DNA of 64,000 nt from Bacteroides faecalis. Its GTDB lineage: Bacteria; Bacteroidota; Bacteroidia; Bacteroidales; Bacteroidaceae. Below are positions 33,178-42,518 of this stretch, one piece after another. A program made the translations under genes and the position numbers. Where the stretch lies: NCBI RefSeq assembly GCF_003865075.1, contig NZ_BHWB01000011.1, positions 97,817 through 161,816 on the forward strand, read 5' to 3'. The notes beneath the pieces were generated by a model that saw only the letters and a list, made by a program, of their open reading frames with translations, was not told where the DNA came from and made no database searches. The first letter of the stretch is position 1; every line of letters starts with the position of its first letter.

Positions 33178-36100
33178 TTAGTTAAACGTAATATTAAAAC
33201 CGATATTGAATACACGTTGTAAAGGATAGCCTATTCCTCTGCCCGCCATTTCAACATCCCACAGCTTAAACTTACTAAATAGTAACAGATTCGAACCGGA
33301 TAAATAAATACGGAGAGACGATATTTTCAATTTTCTTTGCCATGCAAGCATATCCGGTAATGTATAACCTATTTCTGCTTGTTTCAAACGTAAGAAAGAA
33401 CCATCGCGCTGCCACCATGTAGAACCTACTTTATTATTAGAATGTACGAAAGTGCTTAAACGTGGATATAAAGCATACATATTTTGATTGTCTTCAGACC
33501 AATGACTATCAGCATATGCTTTCAATAACTGTGTTTCTCCTTGAAAAGGGGTTGTATTCGTAGCATCAATCCAGAATGATTCGCGAGCTTGTCCCTGGAA
33601 GAAAGCAGAGATATCAAAGCCCTTGTATCCAAAAGAAACGCCAAATCCATATACTATCTCAGGAATTTCAGGATAACCGATAGGAACCACATCGCTTTCA
33701 TTAACCACACCGTCGCCATTAATATCCGTATATTTGATGTCACCTCCACCGTAAAAGTCAGAGCCTCCCACATTCTGTTTTGGAGAGTTCTCAGCTTCTG
33801 CATCATCAGCAAATAAGCGCTCTGCAAGATAACCATACATCTGATGAATAGAATTACCTAAATGTGATCTCCATTTTTCTGGATAGTTCGGTTCAGCATA
33901 CTTTTCATATTTAGAACGGGCAAATGTAAAATTACCTCGTGCCCCTATCCACATTCCATTCATAAAAGCTTGGTTGTATTCTAAGCTAAGATCGACTCCC
34001 CGTCCGGACGCCGCACCCAGATTGGCTTTAGGTGTAGCCGATAATCCCAAAGTTTGTGGAATAATAGGTCTATCCATTAGAATCTTGTCACGATACTCTC
34101 TATAATATTCAGCGATAAACATTAACTTATTCTCCAATAATCCTATTTCAACCGCCCAATTATGCTTTGAAGCAACTTCCCAACCAATTTCAGAGTTTGC
34201 ATAACGCTTCACACTTACACCGTCAAGCCCATGATTTAACTCTTTACCAAAAGTTGCGTGCCTGTCCGTATCATTCATATTCATCTCTGAAAGATAGAAA
34301 AAACGTTCAGCAGCCGTCCCGATCTGATCGTTACCTATAAGTCCATAAGAATAACGGAATTTTAATTGAGAAATGTATGGCTTCACATTTTCCCAAAATT
34401 TCTCATTCGAAACCATCCATGCAGCACCCGCCGAAGGAAAAAAGCCAAAACGACGACTTACATGAAAACGTTCCGAACCGTTGTATCCAAAATTAAATTC
34501 AGCAAAATATCTTTTATCATAACCATATGTGAGGCGTCCCGAAAGCCCTACGTTTCGGGATGGCAGTGATAGTTGTAAACTCCCTGTATTTGCATTTAAA
34601 GAATTGCGGAGCATAAATACCATCAACCCGCTCACATCATGTTTTTCACCAAATGTGCGATTGTAATTGACCATAGCTTCTCCATAATAGGTAGAGTTAA
34701 GCACCTTATCTCCACCTTCCTCTGAATAGTGCAAATACTCCGTACCGTCTTCATTGATCAGTTCGTAACCGTACTTGCCAGTATTTGGATTTCGAAGTGT
34801 GGTTTTATAATAAAAGGGAGTAAAGCCGCGAGTCACCGAGAATGACGAAAGGCGGGATACATTAAACATGGCCCGGACAGAAAGACCTTCTGTGATAAAA
34901 TCCAGCTTTTGTTTTCCTTCCACGCTTGCCTGCATCAATGTTCTGGAGTAGTCTTTGTATCCATTCACCAAATAGGCATAAGGATTGACGTAATGCCCGT
35001 CTTCAGCATTACCAAACATGATATGATTAACAAACCGATGTTCTTCATCTCTTTCATAATAAGCCGGAAAAAGCACCGGATTGGAGTGCAATATTCTATC
35101 ATACATTAAAGCTCCACCTTCACGCGGGCCACTATAATCATCAAATGTACCATTTAAGCGTACTACAAGTTCTGTAGTCTTAGTGACATTTATATTCACA
35201 TTCGAACGCAATGAAAACGAATTGTTATTAATATTATTATTGAAATTATTGCGCTTATCCACTTTAAACATACCCGTATCGTGACTAAAAGCTCCCGATA
35301 CGAAATATTGTGCGGAATTACCTCCACCACGAATATTAATATTCACACGTTGATTTGTAGTTACCTTCTTGAGTAGTTCTTCCTGCCAGTTCGTACAAGG
35401 GTAATAAACAGGATCAGTTCTGGCAATAGTATTGTCTATCTTTTCCTGCGAATACAAACCATCAAGAGTAGCTCCAACTCCTCCACGAAAACGAGTTAAT
35501 AAAGCTTCGTTATACATTTTCATATAAGTGACTGGATCTACTACATCAATATTCTTGGTAGGCATTGAAAAAGAGTTTTCTGCTCTTACTGATATTTTAG
35601 CAGTACCAACATTCCCCATCTTCGTAGTAACCAGAATTACGCCATTGGCCCCACGTGCTCCATAAAGCGCTGTAGCAGTAGCATCTTTCATCACAGAAAA
35701 ACTTGCAATATCATCCGGTTGTAGTCGAGCTAAATCGGTCGTACTAAGTTCAATACCGTCAATCAAAATCAAAGGATTGTTATTATTACCAAACGAAGTA
35801 ACTCCACGAATAAAAAAATCTGCATTATCCTTTCCCGGTTCTCCGCTGCGTTGATAAGCAATTACACCTGCCATGTTTCCGGCAAAAGAAGTAGTAAGGT
35901 TACTTGAAGGACCTCTGATTTTACCAATATCGACTGTAGTAACAGAACCAATGACGCTCTCTTTTTTCTGTTTACCAAACGCAACAATAGTAACTTCTTC
36001 GAGAGCAGTAGTTTCTTCTTGCATCGTTACTTGAATCACTTTCTGATCTCCTACCTTAATTTCTTGTTTTGTAAAACCAATGCATTGAATGACTAAGATA

Positions 36101-36360
36101 CTTTCGGTACTAGGTACAGCAATCGTAAAATTACCATCAATATCAGTAGAAACTCCTATTGCGGTTCCTTTAACAGACACATTTACACCAGGCATAGGAC
36201 CAACTTGATCCATCACTCGCCCCGTAATCTGAATCTTAGTTTGCTCACTTATTGGTACATTACCATTCTGGTCAGAAGCAGTAACAGCCAATGAAAAGAA
36301 CATGGACATGAGAATAATCCAAACCCTCCCCTTCAATTGTTTAAATGTCAAATTTTCCAT
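33178..36360 (-). CDS. susC: SusC-like TonB-dependent outer-membrane transporter
   Basis: 1060 aa. Signal peptide about 1-28. Carboxypeptidase regulatory-like domain about 44-130 (ITGRVMDQVGPMPGVNVSVK). TonB box region about 130-150. Plug about 150-260 (RGVTSFGNNNNPLILIDGIE, ARGANGVILVTTK). The C-terminal barrel ends in the typical FNIGFNITFN. It imports oligosaccharides captured by SusD. It is the first gene of the PUL operon, with a minus-strand -7 box at 36479-36486 that would give a leader of about 110 nt. Confidence 0.94.
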   Translation of the reverse strand: MENLTFKQLKGRVWIILMSMFFSLAVTASDQNGNVPISEQTKIQITGRVMDQVGPMPGVNVSVKGTAIGVSTDIDGNFTIAVPSTESILVIQCIGFTKQEIKVGDQKVIQVTMQEETTALEEVTIVAFGKQKKESVIGSVTTVDIGKIRGPSSNLTTSFAGNMAGVIAYQRSGEPGKDNADFFIRGVTSFGNNNNPLILIDGIELSTTDLARLQPDDIASFSVMKDATATALYGARGANGVILVTTKMGNVGTAKISVRAENSFSMPTKNIDVVDPVTYMKMYNEALLTRFRGGVGATLDGLYSQEKIDNTIARTDPVYYPCTNWQEELLKKVTTNQRVNINIRGGGNSAQYFVSGAFSHDTGMFKVDKRNNFNNNINNNSFSLRSNVNINVTKTTELVVRLNGTFDDYSGPREGGALMYDRILHSNPVLFPAYYERDEEHRFVNHIMFGNAEDGHYVNPYAYLVNGYKDYSRTLMQASVEGKQKLDFITEGLSVRAMFNVSRLSSFSVTRGFTPFYYKTTLRNPNTGKYGYELINEDGTEYLHYSEEGGDKVLNSTYYGEAMVNYNRTFGEKHDVSGLMVFMLRNSLNANTGSLQLSLPSRNVGLSGRLTYGYDKRYFAEFNFGYNGSERFHVSRRFGFFPSAGAAWMVSNEKFWENVKPYISQLKFRYSYGLIGNDQIGTAAERFFYLSEMNMNDTDRHATFGKELNHGLDGVSVKRYANSEIGWEVASKHNWAVEIGLLENKLMFIAEYYREYRDKILMDRPIIPQTLGLSATPKANLGAASGRGVDLSLEYNQAFMNGMWIGARGNFTFARSKYEKYAEPNYPEKWRSHLGNSIHQMYGYLAERLFADDAEAENSPKQNVGGSDFYGGGDIKYTDINGDGVVNESDVVPIGYPEIPEIVYGFGVSFGYKGFDISAFFQGQARESFWIDATNTTPFQGETQLLKAYADSHWSEDNQNMYALYPRLSTFVHSNNKVGSTWWQRDGSFLRLKQAEIGYTLPDMLAWQRKLKISSLRIYLSGSNLLLFSKFKLWDVEMAGRGIGYPLQRVFNIGFNITFN

Positions 36361-36812
36361 ATTAATTAGATTAATGTAATAAAAAGAACTCCCAATTAAG
36401 ATTACAAAGTCACAGCTAAAAGCATTATATGTACATTTAATTCCATCGTGTATTTCTTGCTACTAAATCTACATATAGCAAAAGTATGATTTACTAGACG
36501 AAAAGCTATTTAGTAATTGATTATAAACATGGATAAAATGATATTAGAACCGGCTATTAAAAAGAGAATAAATAAAGTGCTCTTTAAAACTAATTAAAAA
36601 TTAAGTTATTGTATTTTCAGAGATGAATAAAAAATAGTTCATAAATTTATGCAGCCATGAACTTACGATCCTAATCATATATACCTTAATTATATATTCA
36701 TACCATTAAAGATCAAAAAAGCCATCTTTAAAATCAAAAAGAATATGTGATTTACATAAAAAAAGGCGTTCTTTGTCATAATATAACATAGTATCTATAA
36801 AGACAAAATACC
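36361..36812. promoter_or_regulatory. Divergent control region between susC and GH78
   Basis: This 452-base AT-rich gap holds the susC promoter and a perfect inverted repeat TTAAAGAT-N10-ATCTTTAA (36706-36713 and 36724-36731) about 80 bases before the GH78 start. The repeat is a candidate operator. Confidence 0.5.
36479..36486 (-). promoter_or_regulatory. -7 box for the susC operon
   Basis: On the minus strand it reads TACTTTTG, fitting TAnnTTTG. No clear -33 TTTG is seen 19 bases upstream, as expected of an activator-dependent promoter. Confidence 0.5.
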
Positions 36813-39275
36813 ATGATAATAGATTTAAAGAAAATTTTATTACTTGCTATAATTGTTATTTCCTTTAGCACATTTAGTAAAGCCGAAAAAAGCCACTCTT
36901 CCATCAAAGAGCCATATCCGAGTATCACAGGAAGACCAACAGGGGTGAAAGTCCCCTATTCGCCTGATCCGTTAATAAACTATCGTTGGCAACGACCATC
37001 GTGTGATGATGATCTGGAGATTTATTCATTACAACCGAAATCAGTCAAAATGCTCCCCAAAGAGTTTGTGAAATATAAGAATCCATCGGATCCCATCGTT
37101 GTGTCAGGAGATTGTGATTTGATGTTCGACTTCGGACAGGTAAATGCCGGGTGGTTGGAGTTCGAATGTACAAATATGAATGCTGATGTTACATGTAGTA
37201 TCAGTGAATTTAATGAACCTGCCATATTTAATGCCGGTTCCGAACATCCGCTCAAAACTTTAGCTCCGAAACGCTATGGCAATACATATCGTTTAGAACT
37301 CAATAAACAATTATATGAAGGAGTACGCTACGCATGGATACATCTAAGAAAAGTAGAACATAAAATCACAATCAAAAAAGTTAAATTGGTTTGTCAGACA
37401 AAACCTGTAAACTATGAAGGTAGTTTTTCATGCAATGATACAACATTGAACCGTATCTGGTATACAGCTGCATATACTGTTCGACTTAACTTATTGAAAG
37501 ATTATTTTGGAGCCATTTTAATGGAAAGAAGCGATCGCCACTCGTGGACGGGTGATGCGCATACTTCACAAGCTGCTTCGCTCGTTGCATTCGGAAATTA
37601 TGATTTTGTACGAAAGAACTTGCTATACACGTCCGAACAGTACAATGGCATCGAAAGTTACTCATTATATTGGGTGCAAAGTTTAGTTGATTACTTCAAT
37701 TATACCAATGACAAAGAAACTGTCCAACAATTAATTGACAATGCCTGTAAGAAGCTGGAATCCGCCTATCGACAGTATGATGAATTACCTTCGCTAACCT
37801 TTTATGGATGGGACGAACGTTTAGGTGGCGGCTTTGAACATCCCAACAATCCCGAAACACAATTAGCCTATCGAATGCTTGCCATCCAATCATGGAATCA
37901 GTTTGCCAAAGTAATGGAAACATGTGGTAAATATGAATTAGCAGCCCGTTATAAAAGTTATGCCGAAGAGAAAACAGCCCAACTGCATTGTCTCCCTCGC
38001 TGGTATAAGAACCGGGATATCTTCGCTCTATCGGATGCCATCAACGCAGGCGTAGTACGTCCGAATGAGAAAGAAGACGTATGGCAAACAGCTTTTACCG
38101 ATCGCCTTCAAAGAGTGTCATATTCCCCATTCAATCAATATTTCGTAATCAATGCGATGGCACGCATGGGACGACACGGTGAAGCACTTCATACAATTGA
38201 TGATTGTTGGGGTGGACAACTTCGTTATGGCGCTACCACTTTCTTCGAAGTATTTCGTCCGTCATGGAATCTCTATAAACAAGCACAGAATGACGCACCT
38301 GTCAATAATCAGTGTGGATACACCAGCTTTACTCATCCTTGGAGTAGCGGAGTCTTAAAGTGGTTGAGCGAAGAGATACTAGGCATTCGTCCCTCTGCTC
38401 CGGGCTTTACGGAATTTAATGTATGTCCTCACTTAACAGAAGGATTGACTCATGTTAACGGATCTGTCCCTACCCCTCATGGAACAATTGTATTTAAGAT
38501 AGATATGCTGAAAGGTAAGGGTAATCTGACCGTACCGGAACATACGACAGCAAACGTTTTTATTCCACTGATGCAGACAAAGAGAGTAAATGTATTTGTA
38601 AACGGGAAAAAGGTTTCTGTAAAAACAAACGGAACGCATACTTGTCTGCCTTCATTACCGACAGGTACATATAACTTCTCTTTTACTTATGAAGGAGAAA
38701 AGGTAGAAAGTCCTCAAATACAGGAACCAATTATTTACCGCTATACAGCGGAAAGCGTAAAGGAAGATTCGCTGACACGGGGAAATTGGATCGGAAAATA
38801 TGGTTCAAAAGGGTACATGTTATTCAATTTTGACGAACAAGGAGTCCATCGTTCAAAGCTCCCGGCGCAGTGTAAGAGTATAATTTTTCAGAAAGACGTA
38901 AACTGGCATGCCGATGAGCTGACAAATTCCCTTTCAGCACTTCTTATTCCTGGTTCAAAAGAAGGAAAAAGACAATTAGGTGGCATTATTACCGGAGATC
39001 CGGCTGCTTGTTGGCAGACTTTTACAATGGATATAGACTACCGGAACAACGAATCCTATAAGGTAAGTTTATATCTGGTAGACCCCAACGGAAACAGACG
39101 TACAGCCATCGAACTGTTCGACCTGGATAGTAAACGTATCCTTATGCCTGTGCACATGGTAAGAGATTACCGGGGAGGTAAATATGTGACCTTTACGGTA
39201 GACCGCCCTCTACGTATCCGTATTTGTCAAGTACGAGGAGATAATGCAGTCTGCGCCGCTCTATTCCTCGATTGA
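36813..39275 (+). CDS. GH78-type alpha-L-rhamnosidase
   Basis: 820 aa with a signal peptide (1-24). An N-terminal beta-sandwich (about 60-200) is followed by the six-hairpin (alpha/alpha)6 catalytic domain (about 205-540). Its characteristic acid block ILMERSDRHSWTGDAH is at about 236-251, with DRHSWTGD holding the likely general acid. SSGVLKWLSEEILGI and a C-terminal beta domain (about 545-640) follow. A further C-terminal extension (about 650-820) is present that many GH78 enzymes lack. It is divergent from susC and probably co-regulated with the PUL. Confidence 0.88.
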   Translation: MIIDLKKILLLAIIVISFSTFSKAEKSHSSIKEPYPSITGRPTGVKVPYSPDPLINYRWQRPSCDDDLEIYSLQPKSVKMLPKEFVKYKNPSDPIVVSGDCDLMFDFGQVNAGWLEFECTNMNADVTCSISEFNEPAIFNAGSEHPLKTLAPKRYGNTYRLELNKQLYEGVRYAWIHLRKVEHKITIKKVKLVCQTKPVNYEGSFSCNDTTLNRIWYTAAYTVRLNLLKDYFGAILMERSDRHSWTGDAHTSQAASLVAFGNYDFVRKNLLYTSEQYNGIESYSLYWVQSLVDYFNYTNDKETVQQLIDNACKKLESAYRQYDELPSLTFYGWDERLGGGFEHPNNPETQLAYRMLAIQSWNQFAKVMETCGKYELAARYKSYAEEKTAQLHCLPRWYKNRDIFALSDAINAGVVRPNEKEDVWQTAFTDRLQRVSYSPFNQYFVINAMARMGRHGEALHTIDDCWGGQLRYGATTFFEVFRPSWNLYKQAQNDAPVNNQCGYTSFTHPWSSGVLKWLSEEILGIRPSAPGFTEFNVCPHLTEGLTHVNGSVPTPHGTIVFKIDMLKGKGNLTVPEHTTANVFIPLMQTKRVNVFVNGKKVSVKTNGTHTCLPSLPTGTYNFSFTYEGEKVESPQIQEPIIYRYTAESVKEDSLTRGNWIGKYGSKGYMLFNFDEQGVHRSKLPAQCKSIIFQKDVNWHADELTNSLSALLIPGSKEGKRQLGGIITGDPAACWQTFTMDIDYRNNESYKVSLYLVDPNGNRRTAIELFDLDSKRILMPVHMVRDYRGGKYVTFTVDRPLRIRICQVRGDNAVCAALFLD

Positions 39276-39428
39276 CATAATATGACATAAAGATAGTATT
39301 TAATTGATTATATTACCATTTACACAGTAAACCGAGAAATATACTATCTTGTTCTTTTAAATATTGATGTCCAATAAATAAGAATATTGCAATAAATCGT
39401 AAAATCATCGGTAATTTTGCCTTAAACT

Positions 39429-39543
39429 ACCGTATATTTGGGAATAATCAACCGTATAATTTGGAAAAAACAATGGGATGATTATACCAAAACATACGGA
39501 TGGCGTCACTAAAAGTACCGCTTCGTATCATCAAAAGCACCGC
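39429..39543 (+). repeat. Two pairs of direct repeats, each 22 bp apart
   Basis: ACCGTATA at 39429 and 39451 (each followed closely by TTTGG), and AAAAGTACCGC at 39511 with AAAAGCACCGC at 39533. Both pairs have exactly 22 bp (two helical turns) between starts, the spacing expected of tandem AraC-type or hybrid two-component regulator sites. Confidence 0.5.
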
Positions 39544-39908
39544 ATAATGACGACAAACCTGAAATCATGTTTGAGATCTTTACTTTTTCGATAAATTCAC
39601 TCCTAGATTGGAATTATACACAAACATCTTGTGTCTATCAAAAAATGGATATAAAGAGTAAGAGCCACAACAAAAAGAAAGAAAAATCTGAAAGGGATAA
39701 ACATATATTCCATTCAGAAGCTCTATAGATAAAATTATGGTAAACTCAACCCTCTCTATAATTGAAAAAAAACAATTCATAGTCCCTTTATCATTAAAAA
39801 AACGACTCATGAAGATCAGGAATATCAAAATGTCAATTTATCATTTTAATATTCCACGCTTGCAGGAATTTCATTAATTGCATGTCATCACTTAAATGAA
39901 AGAAAAAA

Positions 39909-39950
39909 TTGGTTCGTTTATTCCTTTTTTGTATTTTTGAAAAAAGGAAT
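39909..39950 (+). promoter_or_regulatory. Promoter embedded in a perfect inverted repeat
   Basis: TTGG at 39909-39912, 19 nt, then TATTTTTG at 39932-39939 (TAnnTTTG). ATTCCTTTTTT (39920-39930) and AAAAAAGGAAT (39940-39950) form a perfect 11-bp inverted repeat with the -7 box in its loop, so a dimeric repressor bound here would occlude RNA polymerase. Confidence 0.65.
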
Positions 39951-39996
39951 AATATTACTTCATTCTCCAACTTTAAATAATATAAATGTAATAGAT

Positions 39997-40974
39997 ATGA
40001 AAACTTACAGGATAGGTATTATCGGTGCTGGACATATTGCCCGAAAAATGGCACACACGTTAGCCAATATGGAAGGAGTGGAACGTTATGCGATTGCTTC
40101 ACGTGACATTGCAAAATCAGAAAATTTTGCCAAAGAATGGGGGTTCTCGCATGCTTATGGATCTTATGAAGAATTGGCAAACGATCCAGTTGTGGATTTA
40201 ATCTACATTGCAACACCACACGCTATGCACTACGAACAAGCAAGGATGTGCATTCTAAAAGGGAAACCTGTATTATGTGAAAAAGCTTTTACCGCTAATG
40301 CGCGTCAAGCAGAAGAATTATTGAAACTAGCACAAGAAAAGCGGGTATTTATCGCTGAAGCCATCTGGACTCGCTATATGCCTTTGTCCCAGAAAATAAC
40401 GGAATTAGTTCAAAGTGAAATAATCGGAAAACCTTTTTTACTAACTGCTAATCTTGGTTATGTTATTCGCGATAAGGAACGGTTGATAAAACCAGAGCTT
40501 GCTGGAGGCGCCCTCTTAGATGTGGGCGTATATCCACTGAACTTTGCGGCAATGATTTTCGGTACTGAAGTTAAAAATACATCGACAAGTTGTATAAAAA
40601 CAGAATCAGGAGTCGATGCACAAGATAGCATTACACAGTTTTACTCCGCTGATCGTATGGCAATATTATCTTGTTCTATGTACGCCCAGACCGACCGTTT
40701 AGGCATTATTTCAGGTGATAAAGGTTGTATCATCGTAGAAAATATTAATAATCCACAGTCAGTAAAGGTTATAGACAATAATTATCGTCTCATTGCCGAA
40801 TATCAGGCTCCTAAACAAATTACAGGTTTTGAATATGAAATATCAGCGGCTATCGAAGCCATAGAAAATGGCTGGGTGGAATCGCCTTATATGCCACATG
40901 CCGAAACAATTCGTATAATGAAGCAAATGGATGCCTTACGTGAAGAATGGGAAGTTAAGTATCCATTCGAATAA
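39997..40974 (+). CDS. Gfo/Idh/MocA-family oxidoreductase
   Basis: 325 aa from the ATG at 39997. The upstream in-frame start at 39937 would place the promoter inverted repeat inside the leader peptide and is rejected. The NAD(P)-binding Rossmann motif GIIGAGHIARKMA is at 6-18, then the conserved EKAFTANARQAEELL with the family EK motif (about 95-96). The C-terminal alpha/beta substrate domain includes LAGGALLDVGVYPLNF. The family oxidises or reduces sugars and related polyols. It sits next to the rhamnosidase genes but has its own promoter, so a link to that pathway is only a guess. Confidence 0.88.
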   Translation: MKTYRIGIIGAGHIARKMAHTLANMEGVERYAIASRDIAKSENFAKEWGFSHAYGSYEELANDPVVDLIYIATPHAMHYEQARMCILKGKPVLCEKAFTANARQAEELLKLAQEKRVFIAEAIWTRYMPLSQKITELVQSEIIGKPFLLTANLGYVIRDKERLIKPELAGGALLDVGVYPLNFAAMIFGTEVKNTSTSCIKTESGVDAQDSITQFYSADRMAILSCSMYAQTDRLGIISGDKGCIIVENINNPQSVKVIDNNYRLIAEYQAPKQITGFEYEISAAIEAIENGWVESPYMPHAETIRIMKQMDALREEWEVKYPFE

Positions 40975-41003
40975 CGAAGCTATTTCAAATTATCAATAAG
41001 TAA

Positions 41004-41161
41004 TTTTAGGGACTGCTTGAAAAGTATGTAAGTTCTATCATTCTGTCATTCAACGCATTGAAAGCTCTCTTTTCTATTACATTCAAGAGTAGATTCTTCG
41101 ACAAGCTCAGGATAACAGAATAAAATGATAACAACAATCACTTTTCAAACAGGCTCTAAAA
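41004..41161. repeat. MITE-like element with 22-bp terminal inverted repeats
   Basis: The left end (41004-41025, TTTTAGGGACTGCTTGAAAAGT split as TTTTAGGGACTG and CTTGAAAAGT) and right end (41140-41161) match in 19 of 22 positions as an inverted repeat. It is 158 bp and has no gene. An inner imperfect stem (ATCATTCTGT against ACAGAATaaaATGAT) is also present. Confidence 0.6.
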
Positions 41162-41587
41162 GATAGTAATTATGGACTCCTTGAAACAACTTCATTCAAA
41201 TATAACGGCCTTGTTTTATTCGTTTTTAATTACTTCTGCAGGAGTTTGTCGCGCAGTTTTCCATACTCTTCAAATAATAGTCAAAAAAATAATAAGTGCC
41301 ATCACTAAAAAAACTTCTATATACCACCCACCAATCAATAGATGTCTTTTTCATATATATTTCGAGCCAATACTTCATGAGATGATATATCCAACTGAGA
41401 AAGCCACACATGATGCAATGACGAGCAACATCATATATTCTTTAATGAACAGATTCAGGATCATTCCCACACTAGCGTCATGCTATTTTCATCAATCATC
41501 TTACCTTTCAGTATTTCTATTCCAAAGAATAGCCCATGTTACAATGACTTAATGCAAACTTTTCACCCTCCATTCAAAAATAAGATA

Positions 41588-42157
41588 ATGAATGAATGGC
41601 CTCAAGAACTTTCAGAAGCTTTAAAATATTTTCGGGAAAAGTTGTTAGCAGAAGAAGTTGAACACCAATATTATAGAAATTTATCAAATAAAGTAAATAC
41701 TGTTGTTTTGGTTACATATAAAACGGGTTATATAGAGTGGATGAACCTGGCTGCTATTAATCATTTAGGCCAATACAGTACAATTACCAGAAAATCTACA
41801 AAGGGCTGCAATTACACCCAGACACTTCTGTACTTCAACAGGAAAAGGACAACACCTTATCAGCTTATTAAAAATGCACATGAAACATGTAGTCGGAAAA
41901 CAAATAAAAATATTGAGATTAAAATAAGTTCTCATTCTACTAGTACTATTACTTTAACTGTATCGGATAACGGGGAATGAATATTACCGAATATATCGGG
42001 TAAAATATTTGTTCCTTTTTTTACTACAAATACATCAGGATCAGGCATTGGATTAAGCCTATGCAAACAAATAAATACTCTGCATAAAGGAAGTATTTCT
42101 GTAAAATCAGAATCTGGAAAAGGTAGTAGTTTCAACCTGACCTTTCCTAAAATCTAA
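41588..42157 (+). pseudogene. Decayed sensor histidine kinase
   Basis: The frame opens at or before 41588 with EWPQELSEALKYFREKLLAEE, a helix and PAS start (YIEWMNLAAINHLGQ), then jumps to the ATPase N-box (LIKNAHETC). The phospho-acceptor His region between them has been deleted. An in-frame TGA stands where Gly is expected in DNGE-G, and after it the same frame continues with KIFVPFFTT, SGSGIGLSLCKQI and KGSSFNLTFPKI. So it has lost its H-box and carries a nonsense codon. No response regulator gene follows. Family role: signal sensing by autophosphorylation. Confidence 0.8.
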
Positions 42158-42182
42158 CAATTATTATAGCAGAGGATGATTA

Positions 42183-42371
42183 TCACCCTCTACTACCTAA
42201 ACTGTTCAAATCAGGATTTAGTTCTTTCACGGCTTCTTTTACCACCTTTTTAGTTGGTTTGCGGTAAGCTTCCGTTTGTTGTACTGGTGCTATTTCATTT
42301 ACGATTCGCTCATATCCTTTTTGTTCCAGCAATGGCGTTTCTTTCGTTTCTTCTAATTTTTTTGTTTTCAT
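42183..42371 (-). CDS. Small hypothetical basic protein
   Basis: 62 aa from the ATG at 42371 (MKTKKLEETKETPLLEQKGY); the frame is open 20 codons upstream, but that part looks random. It is Lys/Glu/Val-rich with a repeated KKVVKEAVKEL helix and no hydrophobic segment. No family is recognised. Coding status rests on composition and length alone. Confidence 0.45.
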   Translation of the reverse strand: MKTKKLEETKETPLLEQKGYERIVNEIAPVQQTEAYRKPTKKVVKEAVKELNPDLNSLGSRG

Positions 42372-42518
42372 ATGGCATTTCTGTTTTAAGTTTTCTATTC
42401 TGCTAACAGAAAATAAAGAAAAATGGTTCATTGAATCTTAAAATATTTCTTGCTATTTAGCATAATTCTCATACATTTCCATATATTTGTCTACTTAACA
42501 ATAGCCAATGATTAAATT

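Larger units (their letters stand above)
39276..39996. other. Intergenic region with phased repeats and Gfo/Idh promoter
   Basis: No convincing gene. It holds two pairs of direct repeats at 22-bp spacing (39429-39543) and, at 39909-39950, a promoter framed by a perfect inverted repeat. Confidence 0.6.

Noticed and set aside
39580..39828. 82-codon minus-strand open frame in the 39.4-39.9 kb gap
   Set aside because: Phe/Ile-rich, no start signal and no recognisable domain; fits a chance frame in AT-rich DNA.
41172..41552. 126-codon plus-strand open frame upstream of the decayed kinase
   Set aside because: It is in a different frame from the kinase remnant and has no membrane pattern of a kinase N-terminus that I can recognise.
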